A DNA stretch of 64,000 nucleotides from Saccoglossus kowalevskii. Its lineage: Eukaryota > Hemichordata > Enteropneusta > Harrimaniidae. The stretch spans positions 903,631-967,630 of the forward strand of contig NW_003149765.1 of NCBI RefSeq assembly GCF_000003605.2, given 5' to 3'. The notes under the pieces were generated by a model. That model saw only the letters and a list, made by a program, of their open reading frames with translations. It ran no database searches and was not told the origin of the DNA. Below are positions 26,401-36,100 of the stretch, in pieces (position 1 is the stretch's first letter; each line of letters begins with the position of its first letter). The translations under genes and the position numbers were made by a program.

Positions 26401-29071
26401 TGACCGGACCTCATACAAAGAAGTTCACTCAATCTGTTCTAAAACTTTTTGTATTTCGGCATTCCCATGATATATCTTCGGGAGGAAAAGATGTACATGT
26501 ATAATGATAAGGTTATTACGAGGACACTGAAAAGTATACACTCAGACAGTACGTGGTCGCATCAACCTCCGCTACACGTCGGTCGCTACTCCCACTGTAC
26601 TGTCTTCGTGCATATTTTCAGTACCCTCGTAATAACCTCATACTATTATGTAATGTGGTCATGCAACTTCAAGTAGAACAGCAAAAAAGAATTTGACCTG
26701 CACTCAACACAGAATCAAAAGGAAAAAAAAATCATCACTGGTGTGTGCGACATTGGGGAAATGTATGTTTTCACATTGGGACAGTCCATTCTCTTGACAT
26801 TGTGGTTTGTGGGTAATATTCGCTCACATCCGAAACACAGTGATTGGTTTTCAATATTGATGCATCAGCTTAAAATCGACCTTGCAACTGATTCCTATTG
26901 CTTTCGTGCTGCTTATTGATTATTATTAATTGGCTTGTATAAATTGAATCTGTGTTTCTTTATAATAGAGATACATGTATTAAAGTGCTAAATCTTGACA
27001 TGTAATAACTTCTACTGGCTATATCTCAGCTATTACTGCTTGTAATTGAACAAAATAAAGATGAATAGATAAAGCAAAACATGATCTAATAATACAACTA
27101 AATAAAGAAAGATTAAAACTGAATAAACAACAACAAATATGAATCAATGAGGAAAAAAACACAAGTGGATAAGCATCCACAATAGACATAATGAAAATAC
27201 TTACCATATGGTTTCAGAATGTCCATGCATCTAACATGATTCATTTGTTTCAGCAATAAGAACAAATCGGTAACTGTACTATCTCCCTGGCCATATACAC
27301 GTAGCAAATCGGTGCATGGACTGCCACTATTTCGGCGGTAAGCCATCTTGAACGCCTCAATTTTGTGTTTTGGGTATTCCATTAAAGCAGCTGCATAACA
27401 AACATAGTGTAATAATTATAATCCATGTTCATACAATGTAGATACAAGCTAAAATGTAGGAAAAATAAATTAGAAGATGTAATACCACAGTACGTGTTAA
27501 TGAATTGATTGGTAAAAATTGATGTGTTAACAAAAAATAAACTTCTACTTTTGACACATATAACATAAAAGTGAGAGTACTGTAGCTGCTGGTTTACATG
27601 TAAAACAAAATAAATATTAACAAAATAAATCGCAAGCCAACTAATATTATATATGAACTGTACTAATCTTGAGGTTCATTGGAACATGTACATGTACACA
27701 TGTATACTCAGAGTACTAGAAGAACAGATGGCAATGGCTATTCTAGGTGTGAATTTGGATTAAATCTGTAGGACTTGTGTCAACCTTGTTTACTGACACA
27801 AGACCTTGCTGGTAGTTTATTGACACAAGCTTACCCCAAAATTTCCAATTATACTTGCTATCATCTTGTGTGTTTTCATAATGTCATTCTAGTGTCAAAC
27901 AAGCAATCTAGAATGGGTGAATCTAGTCAGAAATGAAATCTGTCAGCTTTATCCTTTTGAACGGCATTTTTTCTGTTCAAATTTTTCAATTTTTAAGAGA
28001 ATAACTGCATTTGCATTTGTTTCTCATCAACGATATTTATGATTATATAATGAGCAAATACAGAGTAATATTTTTATTTTGACATTTAGCAGTTTTTTCA
28101 AACTTTTTTTATGAAGGTCCAAAGGTGGTGATGACGTTGACAGTGTTCGTACATATTTTGTAGTTTGTGTGGACACTGCAATTGAAAACTTGATATGCAC
28201 ACATAACCTTGGATGTACGCTTATGCCAAAACCTTGGTCACTAAAAACTGTGTCAAAACTAAGTATTTAAGTCATTTAATGTTCAGTAGGAACTTCATTG
28301 AGCTAAAATGTGTAATGGCAAAGTATTTACTAGTAGTATACTTGGATATCAATACTTCTATGTATTTGTCCACATCTAGGTTACTGGAACATCGTCATTG
28401 AATTTGCTACTTTAAACGATCGTAGTACTGAAGTCAATGTCGTAGCTTCTCCTAAAACAGTCCAACCACCTTTAAATTGCTGACTTTCAGACCTTTAGCA
28501 AATGATAAGACCTATTTTGCATCATGAGGCCAGTCGAACAATCGCATCGCAGAGTAAAGTTTTTAGACCCCCGTACTTACATACATAAAAATTAGGTTTA
28601 TCAACACAACCATGAAAGTAAAAATAGCATCCATGATAAAACTCAATTAAATTTAATCACTGCTTTTGAACTCTCCCAACTTGTATATTTGTGTTCATAC
28701 ATGCATTCAGATGTACAAGCATGACCTTGAAGATTGTCATGACCGAGTGCCACAATTCTTGTTTTGAGATTTATTCGATATATTTTAATACAAATGTTCA
28801 TAAATGTTTGATATATTTTAATAATGTCTGAATGATGTTTACTTTGTTGCACGGTTCTTGCATTCATAGTAATCATAAAATTTACTTCCGTGTTTGCAAG
28901 AAGTTGAAAACTATGACCATTTTTTTTATGAAATTTAAACTTACCCAACTTCTCCCAGTTGTTCTTTCCTAGCACATCTAATATTTCGGATAAATTCTGT
29001 ATTTCTATCGCTGGAATATCACTGACATACACAATTTTCCGCTGCCGTCCTCTTCCAGATTTCGTCGCCAT
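11435..29071 (-). CDS. IRAK1-like: IRAK1-like death-domain serine/threonine kinase, 13 exons
   Basis: Exons (high to low): 28945-29071, 27205-27390, 24700-24855, 22910-23290, 22068-22246, 21368-21441, 20045-20159, 18909-19027, 18329-18524, 17167-17249 (contains gap), 15850-16023, 15385-15454, 11435-12891. All readable junction phases agree; the protein is about 1,100 residues (human IRAK1 is about 710). Order: death domain (about 14-105), Ser-rich linker, kinase (about 310-600), long tail. Kinase residues seen: glycine loop GEGAFG (319-324), Lys339, helix-C Glu362, tyrosine gatekeeper Y391 in LVYEF, catalytic HGDIKSGN (Asp443), DFG (461-463). IRAKs act below MyD88 in Toll/IL-1 signalling. The HGD motif and the LPPE activation-segment end point to IRAK1 rather than IRAK4. 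The catalytic Asp is present, unlike in pseudokinases IRAK2/3. The 484-residue tail is rich in Pro, Gln, His and Tyr and has two P-x-E-x-x-acidic motifs (PYELVD, PEELDD) of the TRAF6-binding type. Confidence 0.88.
13599..14750. repeat. Interspersed element with 142-bp internal tandem units
   Basis: Within the intron between the last two kinase exons. Words like ATGGCTGCCAGTCGGCCAT recur near 13809, 13951, 14091, 14372 and 14515, about 142 bases apart, each followed by CATGTATCCTAACATGTAT and a TTTGAATGAAAACTGAC segment. Two copies of a tail run through CAGACGGACGG-type tracts (14220-14275, 14630-14690); the second ends in CCCGTTTTCGAAC...GGGGACTA near 14745. A TTAAAGCGGAGGGGTCGTCG start at 13599 resembles the TTAA MITE family and may be a separate piece. 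Non-coding. Confidence 0.6.
17167..17249 (-). CDS. IRAK1-like exon 10, partly hidden by an assembly gap
   Basis: On the minus strand an acceptor (...TTTGCTAG) at 17250-17251 is followed by codons reading VMFEIVSG, exactly the residues expected after the preceding exon's SFGV in kinase subdomain IX. The sequence then enters 50 N (17174-17223) and emerges as ...AAAACTG followed by the donor GTAAGC. The exon is therefore real but its length is unknown: relatives need more residues here than the N run allows, so 50 may be a placeholder. Confidence 0.75.
17174..17223. other. Assembly gap (50 N) inside a kinase exon
   Basis: Run of 50 undetermined bases within exon 10 of the IRAK1-like gene; the round number suggests an estimated or default gap size. 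Confidence 0.95.
17954..18250. repeat. Ends of TTAA-family repeats, facing each other
   Basis: GCGCAGGTGATGACTCCCC-TGCTTTAA (17954-17980) is the near reverse complement of TTGAAGCGTGGGAGTCGTC-ACCTGC (18099-18124). The stretch after 18124 (GTGTCATTGTTTATAAACAA, ACCCATGAGCC) recurs at 41312-41470. These are partial copies of the same short-element family, in a kinase intron. Confidence 0.45.
20392..20524. mobile_element. TTAA-type MITE, short complete copy
   Basis: 133 bp bounded by TTAA on both sides. The left end TTAAAGGGCGTCAGTCGTCG and the inverse of the right end TTAAAGCGCGGTGGTCGTCG agree at most positions. TTAA target sites are the hallmark of piggyBac-type transposition, so this is probably a non-autonomous piggyBac-like element (inference). 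It sits in a kinase intron. Confidence 0.6.
20520..20940. mobile_element. Second MITE with TTTAAAGGCCCA terminal repeats
   Basis: A perfect 12-bp inverted repeat, TTTAAAGGCCCA at 20520-20531 and TGGGCCTTTAAA at 20929-20940, bounds a 421-bp non-coding segment. It abuts and shares its TTTAA with the preceding element. The interior has an extra hairpin, CACTTGCCTCAGGCAAGTG, near 20537. Confidence 0.55.
21045..21245. repeat. Foldback (inverted-repeat) sequence
   Basis: The arm near 21087-21127 (TTTGAGTTATGAGCAACATA then a T-rich run and GCTTAAC) is matched in inverse near 21202-21235 (GTTTAACAAAAATATAAAAA, ATGAGTTGCTC). It could fold into an imperfect hairpin of about 150 nt, and is probably another small DNA element. 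Confidence 0.4.
22910..23290 (-). CDS. IRAK1-like exon 4: serine-rich linker
   Basis: This 127-codon exon links death domain and kinase. It opens DLPIPEPPQLDLTC, then has a run of serines broken only by a leucine (SSLSSSSSSSF), and is otherwise Ser/Thr/Asn-rich. In IRAK1 the corresponding Pro/Ser/Thr-rich region is hyperphosphorylated when the kinase is released from the receptor complex; a similar role here is inference. Phase 1 at both ends, like exons 2 and 3, so any of exons 2-4 could be skipped without a frame change. Confidence 0.8.
23811..24013. mobile_element. MITE with TACTGTA inverted repeats (family 2)
   Basis: Ends TACTGTAGAACACTTTATTT and, inverted, TACTGTAAAATACTTTATTT agree over about 40 bp with a few mismatches. 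The interior has no coding capacity. A related copy is at 54717-54935. TA-bordered ends fit the Tc1/mariner group. Lies in a kinase intron. Confidence 0.6.
25038..25400. repeat. Dispersed repeat, near-identical copy at 51795-52146
   Basis: From TTGAACTCTGGTGACCTTGC onward this segment matches 51795-52146 on the same strand over more than 350 bases, with only scattered differences (for example TTATCATAG against TTAACATAG). No open frame. The element is probably longer, because the second copy runs into an N gap. Its high identity implies recent spread. Confidence 0.7.
26511..26637. mobile_element. Small foldback MITE (GGTTATTACGAGG ends)
   Basis: GGTTATTACGAGGACACTGA at the left is matched in inverse by the right end (CCTCGTAATAACC at 26625-26637, with CATATTTTCAGTA before it). 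The two arms make up most of its 127 bp, so it can fold into a near-complete hairpin. In a kinase intron. Confidence 0.55.
28945..29071 (-). CDS. IRAK1-like exon 1: start codon and first half of death domain
   Basis: Opens MATKSGRGRQRKIVYVSDIP, then helix-forming residues ending NNWEKL, with donor GTAAG at 28944. The ATG at 29071 is the only one before the death domain in frame, with AATGGCGAC around it. The second half of the domain is exon 2 (27205-27390), ending in LLKQMNHVRCMDILKPYG, which aligns by eye with the end of the IRAK1 death domain. Confidence 0.8.
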
Positions 29072-30108
29072 TATCGTTGTTGATCAGTACATACGATTCA
29101 AAAACTTGTTTTCACTTCCTCAACAAATCAAAAAAAAAGTTCTATGCACAGCCGAAAACGACATTGAAATCAGCCAAATTCACATTCTTAGAGGTCAGAA
29201 AAATGTAGCAGTCAAAACTTCATACTTGCATGTATGGCGAATATTATATCACGGAAGTGTGATGTCGACAACAAATTGCTGTCGTTAAATGTACAAAACG
29301 GGGGATTTCCCCGGTAATGACGTTATTACATTGCTGACCACTAGTGGCGCTGTTCGCTAACGTTTAACTCATGGCTGCCGCCGTATTTTAATAGAATCTA
29401 GCAGAACAAGTAACAACTATCGCTTTAGATATGCATTAAGTGTTGAAATATTGCTTTTAAATGATAACAATAATCCAAAACTCAGCTACTGAGATTTGCG
29501 CATGGTCGGTGTGACCATGGACGTACTACCAATCCATGGAACTCCATGGTCAGCCATGCATATTTAGATCGTCAGGCTCCTGTCGTTTGTGTTCGCCCGA
29601 CAAGGAATAGTCTCTCTTTCACGGGGTCGTGACAAACACAATGAGTTATGCTGGCCCTCCTGTTTTGATAGGCATATTCAGTTCACCATACCTCCAAGAC
29701 TAAAACTAGTATCTTAATTCGAACAGTAAATTCACGTCAACCTTGAGACAACAGAGCTCGGCCACTTTACCACTGCTTTCCGTTTTTCCATACCAATTCG
29801 CCAGTTTAGATTTACATTTTATTATATATATGAGCAGTAAAACAACCTAGAACTGAATTATTTGTAACTGTCCATCATTGACATAACTTAGTAGACGGAA
29901 TCAATAAAAGATAGATAATTGACAAATGAATAAATGTTGAGAACTATTTTCGTTATTGTTGACAAGTGTAAGGATACAACGATTGTCATCAGACGACACA
30001 GGCCGAGGTCATCTACCCCGTGTAAGCCCGAAGTCGGACAGTATACGCACGACGTTGTTAATGTTGTATCAGGCTTTGGTTTGTTCTTATCGACACTTGC
30101 CGTGAAGT
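29072..30108. promoter_or_regulatory. Shared upstream region of the divergent IRAK1-like and dehydrogenase genes
   Basis: 1,037 bp separate the two divergent start codons, so promoters and 5' untranslated regions of both genes must fit here unless distal exons exist. It holds a kappaB-like palindrome at 29301-29312 followed by a CRE half-site (TGACGTTA), and a cluster of CCATGG words at 29505-29560, including the inverted repeat CATGGTC/GACCATG. There is no clear TATA box. Confidence 0.5.
29301..29312. promoter_or_regulatory. Palindromic kappaB-like site
   Basis: GGGGATTTCCCC fits the NF-kappaB/Rel consensus GGGRNWYYCC on both strands. It lies 230 bp upstream of the kinase start codon and about 800 bp upstream of the dehydrogenase start codon. 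Because IRAK1 activates NF-kappaB, a site here could give feedback control; that is inference from one motif. Confidence 0.4.
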
Positions 30109-33100
30109 ATGGCAACTATTTGCTTGAGGTATTACACTAGAGTTATTAGAAACGCGTCATTTGGATACGGCGTGAACGTACAAACGATAAAGGCGAGGAT
30201 TCCATTTTCAGTTCGTCGTTTTTCAGCTGTTGCAACACTCGGGCACCGATACCATGGCGTGACTGTTCGGAGCAGGCGACCAGAGGAGAGGGCACTGTGG
30301 CATGACCGGCTGTCACGAGACCGCAACTTGTTACGTTTACAACACACGGCCAGGTATAGTTCACAGAGTGACATGTTAGAATGGAGCCCGCACAATTTCG
30401 CGGATTTTCTGCGAGAAAATGATATTCAACGATGTTACATGGTATGGGATCGTACCGACTGCAAGGTCAAAGTGTCGCACCCTGAACTTGAGCCCATTGA
30501 GAAATATTTTGCCAAGGACAAAATTGACTACGATCAGCACGAGGGTGTGTTTTTACAGTTAGGACAAAGGACCGGCTGTTTACTTGGTGCTTTTATCTGG
30601 CGCACAAACCGGGGGCAAGCGGTGAGTCTATTTGTAGGCAGTCTACTGTTAGTATTCATGAACCTGCCAATTAAAATTGTGTATTAGGTCGCGCCCCTAT
30701 CGTGGACCAATAAAATAGCTTGAATTTGTGGGCGTGTTCAATAGCTCGACTATACACATGTGAATATTATTACCACTTTAAACAGCACTTTTGTGGGTGA
30801 TCGCCAGGTTGAAAACTATGCTTCAAAAAAAAAGTGTTTGAAAGTTGCGTATTAACATCACTTCCGAAATGGTGACCAGATCATTTGTGTTTTCAGAGTT
30901 TCCAATGATTTCTGATTTTTTTCCCGGAGCAATCTATTGATATGTGACACAGTTTGGGATGTACATGTATTAGGTTGATGGTTGTGGACAAATTAACAAC
31001 AACAACAACAACAACAAATCAACAAAACTGCCTACCGTTAACTATTTTCAGTTGGCTTTGTATCAAGATTTGTATTGACTTTAGTTTTCTGGTTTTGTGA
31101 TCCCCTCATGATTGATGCAGTACTAGTACCCTACCAGAAAAACCGGTATAGCCACATAACTGCAGCTACTGTGAACCTGATCATTTTACCAGTGCAGTGT
31201 CTACTTAACAGAAGTGATTTGTCTTTATATTAATGCCAGCTGCCTTGTACACTCTACTTGATTTATTTTAGTGCGGTGGTGTTCGGCTTTGGAACTACAC
31301 AACCATAGAGCAATATTTGCGTGATGGTTTACGCCTTGGTCAAGGCATGGGTGTCAAATCTGCTTTGGCTGGCTTATGGTAAGTTGAGTTATTTTATGCA
31401 TTTTCAATTCTAGAATTTGTGATAGTTTCCTCAATATTAATTTACGATTACGGTACCCACTCTATTTGAGGTGCGTGTCAAATAGAAGCTTGTATAAACC
31501 AAGAATTACATTTAGTGCATACTAAATCATTAAAATGTTACCTGCATATGACCACTCAAACACTCCAGTATATATGCTACTAATAGAGAAAACAGGGTAA
31601 TTGTTCAGATATTTTTGCCACCAACAAAAATAATGTACTGTGTTGAATGTTGAGATTCAATTTATTTGTACATTAGACATTTTTCTAAAAATTCATTATT
31701 ACTGGAATCTCTGTTTGGAGTATTAGTCTACTATTTAATATTAACTTGATTATTATTCACTGGTACATCCCTAGTAATCTAATTCTCATTCTCTAGTTGC
31801 TAAATGGATAGATTACATGTTTATTTCTGTTAGCCTAAAATATATGTGGTGTTCCAATCACTCTGACTCACTGCTCCACTAATGCCCTACCTACAATGCG
31901 GAGTGGAACACTGCATTAGTAGAGTTTGGTACACTGAGTGGAACACTACATATGTTCTAGGCATTAGTGGAGTGAGGCGCAATGAGTGGAATAATGCATA
32001 GAAGCTAGGCATTAGTAGTGAGGTACAGTGAGAGAATTCCTGCATGGATTCTAGGCGATAGTGGGGTAAGGTATATAGTGAGTGAAATACTGCATAGATA
32101 AGTTTTTATTCTTGTTGACCATAAATAGCATCACCATTTTTTTTAACCATCTGATTGATTTTTCAGTTTTTATCAAATCTGTAAATAATTCCTGTGTAGT
32201 ATTTAGTGTTTCGCCAGCTACATGAAAATATCTCTTTGATGACCTCCAAATAAAACTGTATTGAGACATCCCAAAGCAAGACTTCATCTTAGTATAGTTT
32301 TTGATCTTTCACTGCAAACATCAATGAAATGCATCATAGCAGCCATGCAATGCTACTAAAATACTGTTATTGCGATGATACAATGTTTGCTGCTCTGTTT
32401 TTGCTTTTTTTGTATATCATTTTGCTTGTATCTGTCCATGATCCAGGGCTGGTGGCGGCAAAGGCGTCGTCCAAGTACCCATGGCCAATAAACACTTTAT
32501 CCAAGATTATCGTACTCAGATCTTCTATGACTATGGCGATTTCTTATCTTCTTTGAATGGTTGCTATGGTATGAATATCAAATAAGTTTGTATTTTAAAC
32601 CACTCCACACTTTTATTATGTGTTCAAAACTGTTGTCAGTAGTGTACTTCATCTTTTTCATGTTTTGTCGTTGCTGTATTCTTTTTTATCTTTGTCTCCT
32701 CGTTGTTAATGCATCGTTTATTTGCAGCCTTTCAATCTTTTCTCTTCTTCTTTCGTCTTTCATCTTTTTATTTCAGCTGTCGTTTTCTGTCGTTATCATA
32801 TTTTTATTCATGTTGTTCTTGTGAATGTTTGTTTGAAAAGGGCATGTTAAGAAAGGTTTTCCATATTTGGATTTGAGATCTGGATTTATATGTGGTACTT
32901 TTCCCGTTTCAAGGCACCAAATGTCAAATGTAAAAGTTTTAGAATAATTCTTTAGATTAATTAGGAAGAAAACTTTCAGTAAAGGACTCCAAGTTTTCCT
33001 GGCATAATCTGCTTAAACTTATGGCAAAGCTATAGTTTGTATATCACTTATTATCAAAGGCAGCATATTTATGTTTAGACTGGTACAGATATAGCAGTTT

Positions 33101-36100
33101 GCTTTGTCATGTCATGTTTTGTACATATTAAAATTGTCAATATGATACAAGAAATTATTTGTCAAATAATCTTCCCAAGTGAATATACCGTATAATTATT
33201 TCAGAATCAGACAAATTGACAATTGCAAAATTTCACTGCAAAAATATTCTCTTTAATTTACAAACATGTGCATATATTTTATATATGTGTGTTTAATGTT
33301 TACATTAAACAGTGTTTATGGACACAATATTTGCATAACCCCACGTGTTTCCTGTTTAGCCATTCTGTACCGCAATTGCGTCCAGTTAGCAGCGTGTCAC
33401 CTGGTACATATGTAATTACTTGATAGTATGAAATTTGTTTTAATAAGTACTTTCAAAATAGACATAGCTTGTGTAAATTGCTCAGATGATGCACTGATTT
33501 CAGTCGTAAATGGCTCACATACAAATTATGTAAAATGGCAGTTCAGATACTGTCACCTTGCGACTGAAAATAAACATGTTGACTTACAGTTATTTTTCGC
33601 ACAAATATGGTCTTGCAAAAATGACATTGATGTAAATGGTGATTTTTTTTTCATTGGAATAACCAAGGATCTAGACATTATGCAAAATGCATACTGGTAG
33701 TTCAGCACAGCCAATTCTAATTGTAAATTGTGACAGGCTTGTTTTTGAATACACAGATGACAAACTTGGGTGCCATCTGCAATAAAGCTGACTAGAAATG
33801 TATTTAATCAACCATCATTCTGATTTGCAACAAGCCAAAATGCTACAGTTATAAATACGTTGCAGCTGGCATATACTTATTGCAGATGGATTGATTTTGA
33901 TTTCAATCAGCAGAGAATCTCTTCAATGGTCTCCATGTCATCCGCTTCAGATCAGTTCTTTTATTGTTGTGTGATCAGTGTACTAATTTGTTGTTGCACA
34001 TTTTGTATATGTCTATCGTGATTTCTCTGTTTAAAAACAAAAATTAATGGTAAATGCCTTGTTTTTTAGTCGGTTATTTAGTTGATTGTTCATTTTCTCA
34101 CTGTATTCCATCTTAAGCACACATTAACATCTAATTGTGAGGTATTAATGTTAAAAGATGAGTACACTATTGGCATGTAATAGTATCGTAGTTATGTAAT
34201 ATTATAGTGGTAACAAGTTAATGACTTCTGGTATATCTGACTTTATCTCAATTTGAGGCTCGGTGGAGGAACTGGCTTAATACCAGAACCCAAAGCAAAG
34301 AAACATATTCTTCCGGATTTCCGTGCCGCAATGTTTTATGACTACGGGGATTTCCTGTCCTCGCTAAACGGGTGCTATGGTAGGCAAATTCCAGATATCT
34401 AGTTTTATTGCTGGGAATGAAATGTTTTGTATTTGCTTTTGTTTCACTTTTCTCAATGCTATCTCAGTGTTATTCCTTTTATTCTTGTGCTTTCTCTGTT
34501 TTAGGTGTAATCACATGCACTCATAGCATAACTTTTTGCATGTGACAATATTGTGTGTTTGTGTGTTAACACTAGTTCTATACATGCTAACAGAATTATT
34601 CACAATTTTGCTGACTTGTTCACAGTGGTGAAGCATGTTGTACTTGTACATTGCTTGTCAAATAGACATGTATGATGTTGACCAGTTCTGTTTTATTATT
34701 TGCAGTTATACATTGATTATAAAAATGTAAATTACTGTATGTTTTGCATAAAATGCACTATACTGTATGTGACCACATTATCACTCAATGTCCTCAGGAA
34801 ACTATTATCATTAAGGAAGGATGGTCAGCCGAGCAGCCTCCTTAGTAAATAGTCAAAATAGCATTTTTCTCTCATCACGTTGCATATTTGGATGCACTAA
34901 TTACTTGTTCTCAAACAGGAGGGGTTGAAATATTGTTTTATGAGATTAGTTACATCATCATTGGTCTCAACAACATTGGCGAAACACTGAAAAAAAAATT
35001 TAAATGTGAATCGTGTTCATTCAGAAAATACAGCACATAAAGACAGATGCTTTTGGCGAATCAATCATCCTCCAAAAAAGACAATCCTGTGTTTTTTTTA
35101 ACATGACACATTGTTTTTGGAATTTGTTGGGCACTTAGTCAAATGTGACTCTGATTAGAAAAATCATGCAAAATTGGGATTGTGTGCTTGACTGGACACG
35201 AGTGGTAACATGGTCGAATATGGTTGTACATGTAGTGCTGATGCAACAAATTACATGTGGTTTTTGGTCTGTTTTTGTGCTTTTTGTAGAGATGCATTTC
35301 TATAACATAAATGCACAATTAATCAATTTAGCTAAAAATATATAAAACAATTTATAAAAAAATTCTGAGTAATGACCCGTTGACTACAATAGAACCGAAT
35401 TTAATAACATGCAATGTACCATTGTAACACATGGTTTTTCATCCTGTGGTTGTCAAAACATACATATGCATATTTATTAATCATATATTTATTTTTCACT
35501 CAGTTACTGCAGAGGATGTAGGTGTAAATGTTCATGATTTAGATCACGTACATCAGCATACAAGGTATACAACCTGTATTCCAGAAGAGAAAGGAGGTTC
35601 AGGGAATCCTTCCATTGCAACTGGTAAAGGTATGTGGTCCACTTATTAACTGATTGAGTGACATGCGTATTTTATCCAGTAAATTATTTGCAGAACTTGG
35701 CTCTACTCAATGGCGCACAGTGGGTTGCAAATATTGAAACTATATATCAGGTATAAGGCGATTAAGACTGCCTTCAAGATTATCCATATTGTTAAAGTAG
35801 TGCAGAAAACTCGGCCCTTACTTTTCTGCCATGTGTTGTGCAGAAGGTGGACTTTTTGGCCATGTGCATGTTTTATACTAATCATTGTTTCTTAAACACT
35901 GTATAGTTGTTTCCTAATTCATAGGGCGTATGAAAAATGTTTATTCATTTTCATCTATTAAATACGAGTACATTACATCTTGTTATTAATACTTTGTTCC
36001 AAAAATATGCATGGTATAAACATTTTTATTCACTAATAAGGATTTATTCCTACTGAGTGCTATTTATATAACCAGCCTGATTGTTTTCATACTTATGTAC

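Noticed and set aside
26152-26432. Overlapping minus-strand frames (86-88 codons) inside a kinase intron
   Set aside because: Two frames overlap each other, contain a run of GTT/GTC repeats read as poly-valine, and match nothing; probably chance.
34258-34379. Exon B as a decayed duplicate of exon A
   Set aside because: It is open, has good splice sites, matching phases, identical length and mostly silent differences in its conserved half; decay would not give this pattern.
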